A DNA stretch of 64,000 nt from Cyclobacteriaceae bacterium (GCA_030584025.1 CP129487.1:2232001-2296000), one strand, 5' to 3'. Counted from the stretch's first letter, positions 17,987 to 26,947 are shown. Made by a program: numbers and translations. Notes: generated from the letters alone by a model not told the origin.

Positions 17987-18439
17987 TTTTTAATCGTATT
18001 GTAGTTGTCTTCAGTGAGTTCCAAACTAATTTCTATTAATCCGTTTAAGAGTCAATTTGACTTCTCAAAATATCCTTAATCTGGTTACTTCACAAACTCA
18101 AGTACACATAAGTACACATACAGAAAACAGGCAAATCACGTAAAAAAGTGTTACCTTTGCTTTTGTAAATTATGAAACAGTCTCAACCCATATTATTTTC
18201 AGCATCTGCAAAATTCATTTGCAGTAATCGGCTGTTTCTGACCTTACAGCATAATCGAGCCTTTATCAGTTAACCCTCCGTTTAAACCCTCCGTTTATTG
18301 GCAGGTTTGTTAAAGCGGAGGGATAAACCCTGTTCCTTCAATTCATATTTATTTACCTGGTAGAAGAACATTTTTTACACGCAGCCATGCGCTGTGCTTG
18401 TGAAACAATGTTTGCAGCCAACTAAAATTTATTCAGCAA
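17987..18439. other. 453-bp spacer with promoter box, direct repeat and hairpin
   Basis: Between the divergent HMG-CoA lyase and Rnk-like genes. It contains a tandem direct repeat AGTACACATA (18101-18110, 18111-18120), a perfect TAnnTTTG box (TACCTTTG, 18152-18159) pointing right, a possible 33-codon reading frame at 18172-18273, two copies of CCCTCCGTTTA (about 18274-18297), and an inverted repeat CCCTCCG/CGGAGGG spanning about 18287-18322. Either a long leader for the Rnk-like gene or a separate small RNA would explain this arrangement. Confidence 0.5.
18172..18273 (+). CDS. Possible 33-aa leader peptide
   Basis: An ATG 12 nt after the TACCTTTG box opens 33 codons (MKQSQPILFSASAKFI and onward) to TAA at 18271-18273. 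No ribosome-binding site is obvious and no homologue is known to me. It could equally be the untranslated part of a leader or small RNA. Low confidence. Confidence 0.2.
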   Translation: MKQSQPILFSASAKFICSNRLFLTLQHNRAFIS

Positions 18440-18814
18440 ATGAAACCCGTTATCAGTAATACAGATTATAACACGTTAAAGTCGTTAATTGCCAACTACC
18501 CTCCCCAACTGAAATCAAAAGAAGTGGGGCAGCTAATAGCTGAGCTTAGAAGAGCTGACATTGTAGCCGATAATGAACTTGACCCTGATGTAGTCAGGCT
18601 CAATTCGTGCTTCGAGGCAGAGGATCTGGCCATCAATAAAACATGGAAATTAACCTTGACCCTACCTGCTCAAGCCAATATTAAGGAACAGAAAATCTCT
18701 GTCTTCTCCCCATTGGGCATTGCACTAATTGGCTTCAAAAAAGGAATGACCATACAGTGGGCCATGCCGGGAGGACTGAAAAGGATTAAAATCCTGGATG
18801 TCATTAATGACTGA
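18440..18814 (+). CDS. Rnk/GreA-GreB C-terminal-domain protein, 124 aa
   Basis: Resembles nucleoside-diphosphate-kinase regulator Rnk: a short N-terminal helical part (YNTLKSLIANYPPQLKSKEV) and a C-terminal FKBP-like GreA/B domain (SCFEAEDLAINKTWKLTLTL, then KISVFSPLGIALIGFKKG). Such proteins bind RNA polymerase near the secondary channel but lack the long Gre coiled coil and do not stimulate cleavage. Single gene with a long upstream region and a hairpin behind it. Confidence 0.85.
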   Translation: MKPVISNTDYNTLKSLIANYPPQLKSKEVGQLIAELRRADIVADNELDPDVVRLNSCFEAEDLAINKTWKLTLTLPAQANIKEQKISVFSPLGIALIGFKKGMTIQWAMPGGLKRIKILDVIND

Positions 18815-18828
18815 TCTTATGGAGGTTC

Positions 18829-18868
18829 GCCACAAAGTAATCACGTACAAAACCAGTGACTTTGTGGC
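18829..18868 (+). terminator. Long hairpin downstream of the Rnk-like gene
   Basis: GCCACAAAGT (18829-18838) pairs perfectly with ACTTTGTGGC (18859-18868). The inner TCAC/GTGA can extend the stem across a small bulge. There is no T-run after it (ACCCCC follows), so it may stabilise a 3' end or be a protein-binding site rather than a classic terminator. Confidence 0.4.
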
Positions 18869-19022
18869 ACCCCCACGTTGGTAAGTTCTCTAGACATCAA
18901 ACCGGTAAATGAAAATTGTAGCAAAAAAACCTTCAATAGACGGGTAATTGTGCACTTTGTCTGCTAATCAGGATTATTTTAGTGGTTTAGAAGTATACAG
19001 TCCGGTTTGATTTTTCTTACTT

Positions 19023-20786
19023 ATGCCACTACCCGAGTACTCCGGCACCCTTGGTTTTAACCGCGCTGCCCATTTATTAAGGCGCGCATCCTTCGGAGCC
19101 ACCAAACAGCAAATTGAAAGTTTCGCAGCACTGACCCCGCAGCAGGCCACCACCCTACTCTTCAATCAGGTATTACCCGACCCGGTTTTGCCCGTTGATC
19201 CGGATACCAACCAGGAATGGGCTGTCTCGGGAATTACCGACCCTGAAAAAATGGATTCGGATTACCAGGAGTATTTCAAACGCTGGTTTGTGGGGCAAAT
19301 GCTTAGTGCGGGTGTTGATCCCAACCTTAGCCTGGCCTACTCCGTTCGCGAAAAGCTGGTGTTGTTCCTGCACACACATTTCACCGCCATCCAGGAAAAA
19401 ATAAACAGCAGCAGGGCGCTCTACTTCCAGAACCAATTATACCGCCTGTTTGCGTTGGATGAAGATGCATTGCCTGAAGTGAATTTCAGAGAGCTAACGA
19501 AGAAAGTAAGTGTGGATAACGCTATGCTTCGCTTGCTCGATGGAAACCAAAACGTGAAAGGCAGCCCGAATGAAAACTATGCACGGGAGTTATTTGAACT
19601 GTATTCCATTGGTCGAGGATTGGAAGGTTCTCTGCCACCAACACCAGGTCCGGGTGATTATGTACTTTTTAAAGAACAAGATGTACAATCTGCCGCACGC
19701 GTACTCTCAGGCTTTGATTTTGATGATACGTTTTCCAACACCGATCCGGATACCGGCCTTCCCCGAGGGCGTGTTCGCGGAGGCAACTTGAATGCTTCCA
19801 GTCACGATAATGATCCAAAAATATTTAGTGATAGTTTTATCGACATCAATACCGGAGCTCCGTATGTCATTCAACCTGATCCGCTTTTGTTAAATGGGGC
19901 TAACCCAACGCTAGAGAGTGCATTGGATGAGATCAGTCAACTGATCGATATGATCTACGAACAGGAAGAAACCCTGCTGCACATTTGCAGAAGAATTTAC
20001 CGGTACTATGTGTACCACGAAATTCCGGAAGCGCTGCACAATACAATCATAGCCGAAATGGCCAACACCTTCCGGCTGAATGGATTCAAACTGCAACCAG
20101 TAGTTGAGAATTTACTGCGTAGTCAGCATTTTTATGAGGCTGCTCCGGGCGTAGATGATGATCAGTTTGGGGGGATCATCAAATCTCCTCTTGATCTTAT
20201 TATCGGAACCCTTCGCTTTTTCAATTACCCGGTTCCCGACATGGCAGTTGACCCTGCAGGCTTCTATGAGATTACGGAAGAGATCATCAACCTGGCAGAC
20301 AACCAGGGCATGTCGTTTTACCAACCCTTTGATGTGGCGGGGTACGATGCGTACCACCAGTTTCCGGTATACCAGCGTAGTTGGATTACCGTGAACTACC
20401 TGACGAGACGATATGAATTCATTCGCAGGCTGGTAACGGAAATGGAAGACGGCATGTTGAAAGTGGATGTGGTGAATTTTGTACAGACAAATTTTGCTGC
20501 CGTTGCCCCCAATGCACGTAACCTCATCATTGAATTGGCGCGAAACCTATTGCCGGTAAGTAACAACCTCACATTCGATCCGGATGCTGACGATACCGCA
20601 ACCATCACCGCAGAACGATTGAACTATTTCCTCGTAGCCTTTCTGGAAAATCCAAAAATTGATGACGACCCCGAAGGTGCCTGGAACATTCGCTGGACAA
20701 ACGGCTTCGATCCGGAAACCGTAAGGCGCCAGCTTGAAAATCTTTTTAATGCCCTGTTGCAAACACCCGAATACCAACTCCACTAA
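19023..20786 (+). CDS. DUF1800 domain protein, 587 aa
   Basis: Full-length DUF1800 family member: HLLRRASFGATKQQIESFA at the N-terminus, NENYARELFELYSIG, the AARVLSGFDFDD segment, ILHICRRIYRYYVYHEIPE-like helix (LLHICRRIYRYYVYHE) and the C-terminal LENLFNALLQTPEYQLH. The biochemical role of the family is not established; it almost always sits directly before a DUF1501 gene, as here (2-nt spacing). No signal peptide is visible, whereas the DUF1501 partner has a twin-arginine signal, so it may be exported as a passenger or remain in the cytosol (inference). Confidence 0.92.
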   Translation: MPLPEYSGTLGFNRAAHLLRRASFGATKQQIESFAALTPQQATTLLFNQVLPDPVLPVDPDTNQEWAVSGITDPEKMDSDYQEYFKRWFVGQMLSAGVDPNLSLAYSVREKLVLFLHTHFTAIQEKINSSRALYFQNQLYRLFALDEDALPEVNFRELTKKVSVDNAMLRLLDGNQNVKGSPNENYARELFELYSIGRGLEGSLPPTPGPGDYVLFKEQDVQSAARVLSGFDFDDTFSNTDPDTGLPRGRVRGGNLNASSHDNDPKIFSDSFIDINTGAPYVIQPDPLLLNGANPTLESALDEISQLIDMIYEQEETLLHICRRIYRYYVYHEIPEALHNTIIAEMANTFRLNGFKLQPVVENLLRSQHFYEAAPGVDDDQFGGIIKSPLDLIIGTLRFFNYPVPDMAVDPAGFYEITEEIINLADNQGMSFYQPFDVAGYDAYHQFPVYQRSWITVNYLTRRYEFIRRLVTEMEDGMLKVDVVNFVQTNFAAVAPNARNLIIELARNLLPVSNNLTFDPDADDTATITAERLNYFLVAFLENPKIDDDPEGAWNIRWTNGFDPETVRRQLENLFNALLQTPEYQLH

Positions 20787-20788
20787 AC

Positions 20789-22495
20789 ATGAAGCGCAGA
20801 AACTTTCTCAAAAAAATACCACTGGCACTAAGCCTTCCTTTTGCTATCAACGGTATTCCGCTAAAGGTAATGGCCAGCAACCCGCTTTCACGCTTAGCTC
20901 AGCAAGGCGACAGCGACCGCGTGTTGATCATTCTGCAACTTCACGGTGGTAACGATGGGTTGAATACCCTGATACCGGTTGATGCCTACGATCAGTATTA
21001 TAGCCGCAGGGCTAACATTGCCATACCCAAAAGCAATTCCTTGCGCAGGTATATTCCGCTAGACAGTACGTTACCAGCAGATGCACAAGTTGGCCTTCAC
21101 CCCGACATGCAAGCGATGAAAGCCATGTATGATCAGGGGAAGATGGCATTTGTTCAAGGCGTTTCGTACAAGAACAATAACGGGTCGCACTTCCGTGGTC
21201 GCGACATCTGGTTTATGGGCGGTGGTTCCGATGATTATTTTTCATCCGGTTGGGTTGGTCGCTACCTGCAACAAGAGTATGCTCCACTTCAATACCCCGA
21301 AGATTTTCCAAACGAAGACATTGACATGCTTGACCCGCTTGGTATTGAAATGGGCAGTGATGTTTCGTTGATCTTTCACCAGGAAGGAAACATTCCAACC
21401 TCGCTTTCGCTGAATGATCCGGTTGCCTTTGCCAATCTCGTTGAAGAACTGGAAGGCTTTCAGGATAAAGACATTGACCCGCGCGGAAAGGTACCCGATT
21501 TTCTCAATAACTCTCCATACGGAAAGGAAATGAATTGGATACTTGGTCTTGAAAAGAAATCGGACGACTATGCACAACGACTTTTTGAAGTGTATCAGGC
21601 GGGCGGAGATACATCAGTAACCTATCCGGAGATTTACCCCTTCAACGCGCCTACTGGCAGCAAGCGAAATCACCTCTCTCCACAGTTAAGGCTTATCGCC
21701 CGTCTGTTGGCGGGTGGTTGTAAAACCAAAGTATTCATGGTAAAGATTGGTGGTTTTGACACCCATGCTTCGCAGGTAGAAAGCTACGACCCTACCATGG
21801 GCATTCATGCCGCCTTGATGTATCACATCTCCACCGCGATGAAAGCTTTCCAGGACGATCTGAAAGTACGCGGATTGGAAGATCGGGTGCTGACCGTAAC
21901 CACTTCAGAGTTCGGGCGTAGGGTACATTCCAACGGAAGTTACGGTACCGACCACGGCACAGGCGGACCGATTTTCGTTTTCGGGCGTGGCGTTAACCCA
22001 GGCGTGGTGGGTAAGGTGCCCGACATGACAAAGGATAACATAGAAATGCAATACGATTACCGGCAGATTTACGCCAACCTGCTGAAAGACTGGATGCTGG
22101 TAGATGAAGAAAAAATCAACAACGACATCTTCTTTGGTGATTTTATTGATGGCCCGAATGAAGAGGGTGGCAATTACGAGCCATTGCCTTTGGCTGTGCA
22201 GGTAATTTCCAGTGTCGATTCGTTCATCAACCAACGTTTCCGTTTGGATGGCTGTTATCCAAACCCCGCCAAAAATCAAACTGCCTTCTCCTTTATGATT
22301 AATGCTGAAGGTTTAGTTCGGATCGTGTTGTATGATCAGAGTGGCAAAGCGATTAAAACACTCATCAATCAAACATACGAACCGGGCGAACACAAGGTGC
22401 AGGTTGACCTTACCGGAATCCCTGCAGGATTGTATATTTATAAGCTCAACATCGGATCATTTGAACAAGCCAAGAAACTTATCGTAACGCAGTAA
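20789..22495 (+). CDS. DUF1501 protein with Tat-type signal and T9SS type A tail, 568 aa
   Basis: DUF1501 belongs to the alkaline-phosphatase/sulfatase-like superfamily. The N-terminus MKRRNFLKKIPLALSLPF is a twin-arginine-like signal. Body motifs are LQLHGGNDGLNTLIPVD, LHPDMQAMKAMYDQGKMAFV, GGFDTHASQ and TTSEFGRRVHSNGS followed by TDHGTGGPIFVFG. Residues about 488-568 form a type IX sorting domain (YPNPAKNQTAFSF, then PAGLYIYKL and a basic end), so the protein should reach the cell surface. Stop and next ATG are adjacent (TAAATG). Confidence 0.93.
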   Translation: MKRRNFLKKIPLALSLPFAINGIPLKVMASNPLSRLAQQGDSDRVLIILQLHGGNDGLNTLIPVDAYDQYYSRRANIAIPKSNSLRRYIPLDSTLPADAQVGLHPDMQAMKAMYDQGKMAFVQGVSYKNNNGSHFRGRDIWFMGGGSDDYFSSGWVGRYLQQEYAPLQYPEDFPNEDIDMLDPLGIEMGSDVSLIFHQEGNIPTSLSLNDPVAFANLVEELEGFQDKDIDPRGKVPDFLNNSPYGKEMNWILGLEKKSDDYAQRLFEVYQAGGDTSVTYPEIYPFNAPTGSKRNHLSPQLRLIARLLAGGCKTKVFMVKIGGFDTHASQVESYDPTMGIHAALMYHISTAMKAFQDDLKVRGLEDRVLTVTTSEFGRRVHSNGSYGTDHGTGGPIFVFGRGVNPGVVGKVPDMTKDNIEMQYDYRQIYANLLKDWMLVDEEKINNDIFFGDFIDGPNEEGGNYEPLPLAVQVISSVDSFINQRFRLDGCYPNPAKNQTAFSFMINAEGLVRIVLYDQSGKAIKTLINQTYEPGEHKVQVDLTGIPAGLYIYKLNIGSFEQAKKLIVTQ

Positions 22496-23380
22496 ATGAA
22501 AAAACTCTACCTTCTCTCCTGTTTGTTGCTGGTAACAGGACTAGCATTCGGGCAAGCGCAAAAAAAACGAAAGGGATCCTTCAGCAATCCCGCGCCAAAT
22601 CAAAAAGAAACCTTTCTCGACAAGCAATGGTGGCTTGGTTTTAAGGCAGGTGTAAACCTTTCGCAGGTGTTGGTAGAAAAACGCTACTCAGCACTATCGC
22701 CCGGCAATTACGATGCGTCACTTACTGACAAAGCTTATGACGATTTTTCGAGTCTTGGAAGTCAGGCTACATTGGAAGTCACGTTTTATTATAAAGGTTT
22801 CTCTTTCAGTCTTCAGCCAGGTTTCAGACATTCTGTTTTTACTTATTCAAACAACTATGAGTGGACCGATCCGGAAAATGCGAACAACAGGCTTGAGTTG
22901 AATTACCAGAACGAGCAAAAGGTTGATCATGCCGAGATACCACTCATTTTCAAGTATGATGTAATCGGTAACAAGCTTCGCCCCTACGTTCAGGTGGGTA
23001 TTTTTTACGGTTTTCTTATCAACGCCAACAAAGCCGTAGAAATCTCGGGAACGGATTATGCATCTGGTGGAGTAAACGAATTTACCAACGACCCGGTGAT
23101 CATAGGCGCCAAGGATTTGTTTGCTAAAAATCACTGGGGGCTTCTGGGTGGGATCGGTGCCAATTACAACCTGGGCAATGTGCGTTTGAATCTTGATATT
23201 CAATACCGCAAAGGCATGAGCTTGATCAATTCAACTGAAAATCGGTTTGGCAGCGACCGACTTTCGGGTATTGGGGAGGCCATGGACGATATTAAACTGA
23301 ACAACCTGGTATTTTCTTTCGGCTGTTTGTTCCCGATGCGTTACCTGGCCAGCGGATTTAAAACCTTAGATCAACGATGA
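22496..23380 (+). CDS. PorT-like outer-membrane beta-barrel protein, 294 aa
   Basis: Signal peptide (LYLLSCLLLVTGLAFGQ) followed by an outer-membrane barrel of the OMP_b-brl_2/PorT type: WWLGFKAGVNLSQVLV, ATLEVTFYYKGFSFSLQPGF, AEIPLIFKYDVIGNKLRPYV and HWGLLGGIGANYNLGNVRLN are alternating strands. Third gene of the DUF1800-DUF1501 operon, with overlapping or abutting junctions at both ends. It may help surface-display the operon products (inference). Confidence 0.85.
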   Translation: MKKLYLLSCLLLVTGLAFGQAQKKRKGSFSNPAPNQKETFLDKQWWLGFKAGVNLSQVLVEKRYSALSPGNYDASLTDKAYDDFSSLGSQATLEVTFYYKGFSFSLQPGFRHSVFTYSNNYEWTDPENANNRLELNYQNEQKVDHAEIPLIFKYDVIGNKLRPYVQVGIFYGFLINANKAVEISGTDYASGGVNEFTNDPVIIGAKDLFAKNHWGLLGGIGANYNLGNVRLNLDIQYRKGMSLINSTENRFGSDRLSGIGEAMDDIKLNNLVFSFGCLFPMRYLASGFKTLDQR

Positions 23381-24570
23381 TGAAGCAGCTATTTTATTTA
23401 GTTCTAAGCGCTATGCTGATGGTTTCTTGCGTGGAAGAAACCAACCCGGAATTTGATCAGAAATCGTTTACCAAGATTTACGATAACAACCTGTTTACCA
23501 CCAACTACTTCCCCATCGACATGGTGCAAACCGAAGATGGTGGTTACCTGATTTTAGGCGGACGCAGACTCGAGGACACTAACTTCACCGGTATTTACCT
23601 GATGAAAGCCGATGAAGAGGGAAATTTTGTTTCGGATATTGAGGTTGATGAAAGTTTTGTTAACCCAATTGCCCAATTAGCTTTCATCAATAACACCTAC
23701 CAGTTCTTTTGTATGGATCCACTTACCCTTCAGGTTCAATTGGCACAAACAGATACCAACCTTGAAGCGGTAAACATTGCACCCGTAAACGGAGCACTAT
23801 ATTATCCGTGTGCTGCGCAGGTTGATGGCAATTCATTTGTGCTGCTCTCCTACAATCATTTGGATAAACAGTCGGTATTGGCCGTGTTAAATGCCACAGG
23901 TGCGGTAACGCAATCACGCGCGTTTACCATTGGCGCTGGTGAGGAGGTGGAAGAACCCATTATCAATCATTTTATACGAACAGGGCGTCAGTATCCATTT
24001 GAAGCCGGTCGAATACAAGGTGGGCTTTATTACTTCAATGGCTTTTACAATTACACGTTTTCATTAGTATTCACCAACCTCAATCAGGATGATCCTAATG
24101 GGGTCATTCAAGGCATTCAGGATGATGGTGGATTGAGTGCGCTACAACCCCTGTCCGCTACAAAATTTGCGGCTGCACGCTTTAATTTTGGCGACAACTA
24201 TTTACTACCCAATGTTACGCTTAACCCTACTGGAATTTCTTCCAGCGTAGACCTGGCTGGGAATACATTCCCCGAGTTGGAGCCTAACGCGCGTGTAAAA
24301 ATTCTTCGTGCATCCATCAATAACAAGAATGTGTTGGTCTATGGAAGCAACACCCGATCAAAACAAATCGGGTTATACTTTTATGATGAAGCCACCGGAA
24401 CGTTTATTACCAGCAAATACCTCGGGTTCTCCAATCCGTTTGAAATTGCGCAGGTAATCAGCACCGAAGATGGCGGTTTGGCGGTATGCGGCACCACCTA
24501 TGTTGCCGGGCGGTTTCCCCGTATCTGCCTGATCAAGCTTCATCCGGATGATCTGGAGAAAGTCAAGTAA
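23377..24570 (+). CDS. Lipoprotein of unknown function, last gene of the DUF1501 operon, 397 aa
   Basis: Lipoprotein signal (LFYLVLSAMLMVSC, Cys near residue 18) and a repetitive beta-rich body containing TEDGGYLILGGR and STEDGGLAVCGTT, the kind of blade motif seen in Bacteroidota propeller-like proteins. The start overlaps the upstream stop by 4 nt. No enzyme motif. The partner function is unknown, but the four-gene order suggests one surface complex. Confidence 0.75.
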   Translation: MMKQLFYLVLSAMLMVSCVEETNPEFDQKSFTKIYDNNLFTTNYFPIDMVQTEDGGYLILGGRRLEDTNFTGIYLMKADEEGNFVSDIEVDESFVNPIAQLAFINNTYQFFCMDPLTLQVQLAQTDTNLEAVNIAPVNGALYYPCAAQVDGNSFVLLSYNHLDKQSVLAVLNATGAVTQSRAFTIGAGEEVEEPIINHFIRTGRQYPFEAGRIQGGLYYFNGFYNYTFSLVFTNLNQDDPNGVIQGIQDDGGLSALQPLSATKFAAARFNFGDNYLLPNVTLNPTGISSSVDLAGNTFPELEPNARVKILRASINNKNVLVYGSNTRSKQIGLYFYDEATGTFITSKYLGFSNPFEIAQVISTEDGGLAVCGTTYVAGRFPRICLIKLHPDDLEKVK

Positions 24571-24638
24571 CGTATTTGACTTTAACTGGTACCCGTCATT
24601 AAGAATTTTTATGCACCTTCGTGCGATAGTCGCGTGTT

Positions 24639-25661
24639 ATGATTCGCATTCAGGAAAACGTACAGCTTAAACCCTTCAACACATTTGGTATCCGGGCGAA
24701 TGCCCGTCATTTTGTTTCATTACAATCGCCCGATGATCTGTTTGAACTTCAACAAACCGATCTGTTCAAGCATGAAGCCCGGCTTATCCTTGGTGGAGGC
24801 AGTAATGTACTCCTAACCCACGATTTTAATGGCTTAGTTATTCATAATAACCTGAAAGGAATCCAATCAACTCACGAAACAGACGAAACCATAACGCTTA
24901 AAGTCGCTTCAGGAGAAGTCTGGCACCCATTTGTAATGCATTGTGTGCAGCACAATTGGGGTGGCGTAGAAAATCTTTCGCTAATACCCGGTACAATGGG
25001 TGCCGCACCCATGCAAAACATCGGTGCATACGGTGTTGAGGTACAGGAGGTGATCGATCAGGTGGAAGGTATTGAACTTTCAAACGGATCAACCCGGGTC
25101 TTCAGTAAGTCTGATTGTCGGTTCGGGTACCGCGAAAGTATCTTTAAGCAGGAGTTGAAAGAAAAAATTTTTATCTCAAGTGTTACTTTAACGTTGACCA
25201 AAAAAGATCATCTTTTGCGTACGGGTTACGGTGCCATACAAGACACACTTCGCGCGATGCATGTCACTGCGCCTACCATTCAATCCATCAGCGAAGCAGT
25301 CATTCATATTCGCAGTTCAAAACTTCCTGATCCAACTGTAATCGGCAATGCAGGAAGCTTCTTCAAGAATCCAACCATCACGCAACAACACTTCCAATCA
25401 CTTAAACAAACATGGTCTGAGATGCCCGGTTATGCTTCTGTAAATCAAACAGTTAAAGTTCCGGCTGCCTGGCTCATTGAACAATGCGGATGGAAAGGAA
25501 AACGTGAGGGTGATGCCGGTGTTCATCAACATCAACCCTTGGTGATGGTGAACTACAACAACGCAACCGGTGAAGAAATTTTATCACTCGCCATGCACGT
25601 TCGCACATCGGTTCAGGAAAAATTTGACATCACCTTAACACCTGAAGTGAACATCATTTGA
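24639..25661 (+). CDS. murB: UDP-N-acetylenolpyruvoylglucosamine reductase, 340 aa
   Basis: Reduces UDP-GlcNAc-enolpyruvate to UDP-MurNAc with NADPH and FAD. FAD-binding motif LGGGSNVLLT, then SLIPGTMGAAPMQNIGAYGVE, the FGYRESIFK loop (type I, as in E. coli), GNAGSFFKNP with the catalytic Ser, and a C-terminal catalytic Glu in LTPEVNII. Length matches type I enzymes. It stands alone; the preceding operon ends 68 nt upstream. Confidence 0.97.
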   Translation: MIRIQENVQLKPFNTFGIRANARHFVSLQSPDDLFELQQTDLFKHEARLILGGGSNVLLTHDFNGLVIHNNLKGIQSTHETDETITLKVASGEVWHPFVMHCVQHNWGGVENLSLIPGTMGAAPMQNIGAYGVEVQEVIDQVEGIELSNGSTRVFSKSDCRFGYRESIFKQELKEKIFISSVTLTLTKKDHLLRTGYGAIQDTLRAMHVTAPTIQSISEAVIHIRSSKLPDPTVIGNAGSFFKNPTITQQHFQSLKQTWSEMPGYASVNQTVKVPAAWLIEQCGWKGKREGDAGVHQHQPLVMVNYNNATGEEILSLAMHVRTSVQEKFDITLTPEVNII

Positions 25662-25723
25662 TGATGCAATTATGATTGCGTTGGTGTGATGATCGACTGT
25701 TAAAAAGTTCACACCTCCAAAAA

Positions 25724-25769
25724 ATTTTTGCTAAAAATTTTTGCAGATTAATTTTTTGTTATAACTTTT
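25724..25769 (+). promoter_or_regulatory. AT-rich promoter region of the basic-peptide gene
   Basis: Two copies of AAAAATTTTTGC (about 25722-25744) precede TAACTTTT (25762-25769), which stands 18 nt after TTG at 25741-25743, a near match to the Bacteroidota TTG/TAnnTTTG arrangement. The 5' leader would be about 25-30 nt. Confidence 0.35.
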
Positions 25770-25801
25770 CACAACTTTTTAACCTTTAAACATTTAACGC
25801 T

Positions 25802-25870
25802 ATGGCAAAGAAAGCGAAAAAGGCAGCTAAGAAGAAAACAGCTAAGAAAGCTGCCAAGAAGAAGAAGTAA
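25802..25870 (+). CDS. 22-aa Lys/Ala-only basic peptide
   Basis: ATG at 25802 opens 22 codons made almost only of Lys and Ala with one Thr (MAKKAKKAAKKKTAKK and similar), ended by TAA at 25870. It has its own AT-rich promoter region and is followed 27 nt later by a strong terminator, so it is a discrete transcription unit. The composition is that of histone-H1/HU-like tails that bind DNA or RNA non-specifically. No structure or family can be assigned. Expression as protein is unproven; the short transcript could also act as RNA. Confidence 0.6.
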   Translation: MAKKAKKAAKKKTAKKAAKKKK

Positions 25871-25897
25871 TTAGGTAACCCCTAAAAACTTTGCGGA

Positions 25898-25934
25898 GGG
25901 AAGTAATTCAGAATTACTTCCCTTTCGTTTTTTT
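25898..25934 (+). terminator. Strong rho-independent terminator
   Basis: GGGAAGTAATTC (25898-25909) pairs with GAATTACTTCCC (25911-25922), followed by TTTCGTTTTTTT. It ends the 22-aa peptide transcript. Confidence 0.9.
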
Positions 25935-26072
25935 ATACCGATCAATTGCATCCGTTGTAGCTTCCCATTCACACGGTTGCGGAAATTAATAAGCCTTCAA
26001 GCTTGCAACACCCTTTCATGAGGTCGTAATTTTGATGAAGAAATTCAGATTCTGAAACCAAAAACGACCATC

Positions 26073-26399
26073 ATGGCTAAAGCAACTGAAAAAAAATCGG
26101 CACCTGCAAAAAAAGCAGCGGCACCACGTAGCAAAGCAAAAGCAAGTGCTGTATCAATTGAAAAAATCAGCGAGCAGGTTCTTGAAAAACTTCAATCCCT
26201 GAATGCAGAACCTCAACTTCAAGCCGACATTGCCTGGTGCCTGGGAAGTTACCGGTACGATAAAAATCCAATTGGCTTGATTCAAAAAGGTTCAGAAGCC
26301 CTTGCCGTGTTTAAGTCATTAAAAACAAAAAATGCGAAGGCGGTTCCGGCTAAACTTATTACCGACCTGGAAAAAGCCCTGAAGCAAACCACCGTCTAA
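26073..26399 (+). CDS. Small protein with Lys/Ala-rich N-terminal tail, 108 aa
   Basis: Residues 1-27 are a basic tail (MAKATEKKSAPAKKAAAPRS) like a histone or HU tail. The remainder is predicted helical (VSIEKISEQVLEKLQSLN, then ADIAWCLGSYRYDKNPIGLI and a final amphipathic helix). I do not recognise a named family, though short proteins of this kind are common in Cytophagales. It follows the 22-aa basic peptide gene by 200 nt. Its stop overlaps that of the convergent deaminase gene by 4 nt. Confidence 0.75.
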   Translation: MAKATEKKSAPAKKAAAPRSKAKASAVSIEKISEQVLEKLQSLNAEPQLQADIAWCLGSYRYDKNPIGLIQKGSEALAVFKSLKTKNAKAVPAKLITDLEKALKQTTV

Positions 26400-26878
26400 A
26401 TCATGTGGGTAACGTTGGTCAGCTGACCAGCATATTTTTCAGCGTGAACACCAAAACGCTGCAGAAAGTCAACCCCCTCATCGGAAGCAAGCCCCTTGTG
26501 CTCGGCATAGGAGTTCAGGTAAATAACACGGGTAATACCCATGGAGTAAATGATACGTGCACACGCCAGGCATGGCGACAACGTAACATACAGGGTTGAG
26601 CCCTCCACAGCGGTCTTGTTCTTCACTGCGTAAAGTATGGCGTTCTGCTCCGCATGAATGGCCAGCGAGCAACCTCCTTTTGAATCACGCGGACACCCTG
26701 CAGCAGGCCACTCTTCATCGCAGTTATGCGTGCCGGATGGCGGCCCATTATAACCAATGGAAATGATGCGGGTATCTTTGGTAAGCACCGCACCCACATG
26801 GCGCTTAATGCAATGCGACCGCTTGGCAAGATTTACGGCCAGTTCCATAAAAATATCATCGAAAGCGGGGCGTGACAT
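26396..26878 (-). CDS. dCMP deaminase (ComEB-type), 160 aa
   Basis: Deaminates dCMP to dUMP, the substrate of thymidylate synthase. Zinc deaminase motifs HAEQNAIL (His and catalytic Glu) and SPCLACAR (two Cys ligands) are present, together with the allosteric/substrate region HVGAVLTKDTRIISIGYNGP and the extra zinc-site residues GTHNCDEEW and GCSLAIH of dCMP deaminases. Length is typical. Confidence 0.93.
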   Translation of the reverse strand: MSRPAFDDIFMELAVNLAKRSHCIKRHVGAVLTKDTRIISIGYNGPPSGTHNCDEEWPAAGCPRDSKGGCSLAIHAEQNAILYAVKNKTAVEGSTLYVTLSPCLACARIIYSMGITRVIYLNSYAEHKGLASDEGVDFLQRFGVHAEKYAGQLTNVTHMI

Positions 26879-26947
26879 GTGTAGATTTGAGGTATAATTT
26901 AAAATTCAGTACGAACACTGTTATATTCGCCAAGTTAATGGTGTAGA

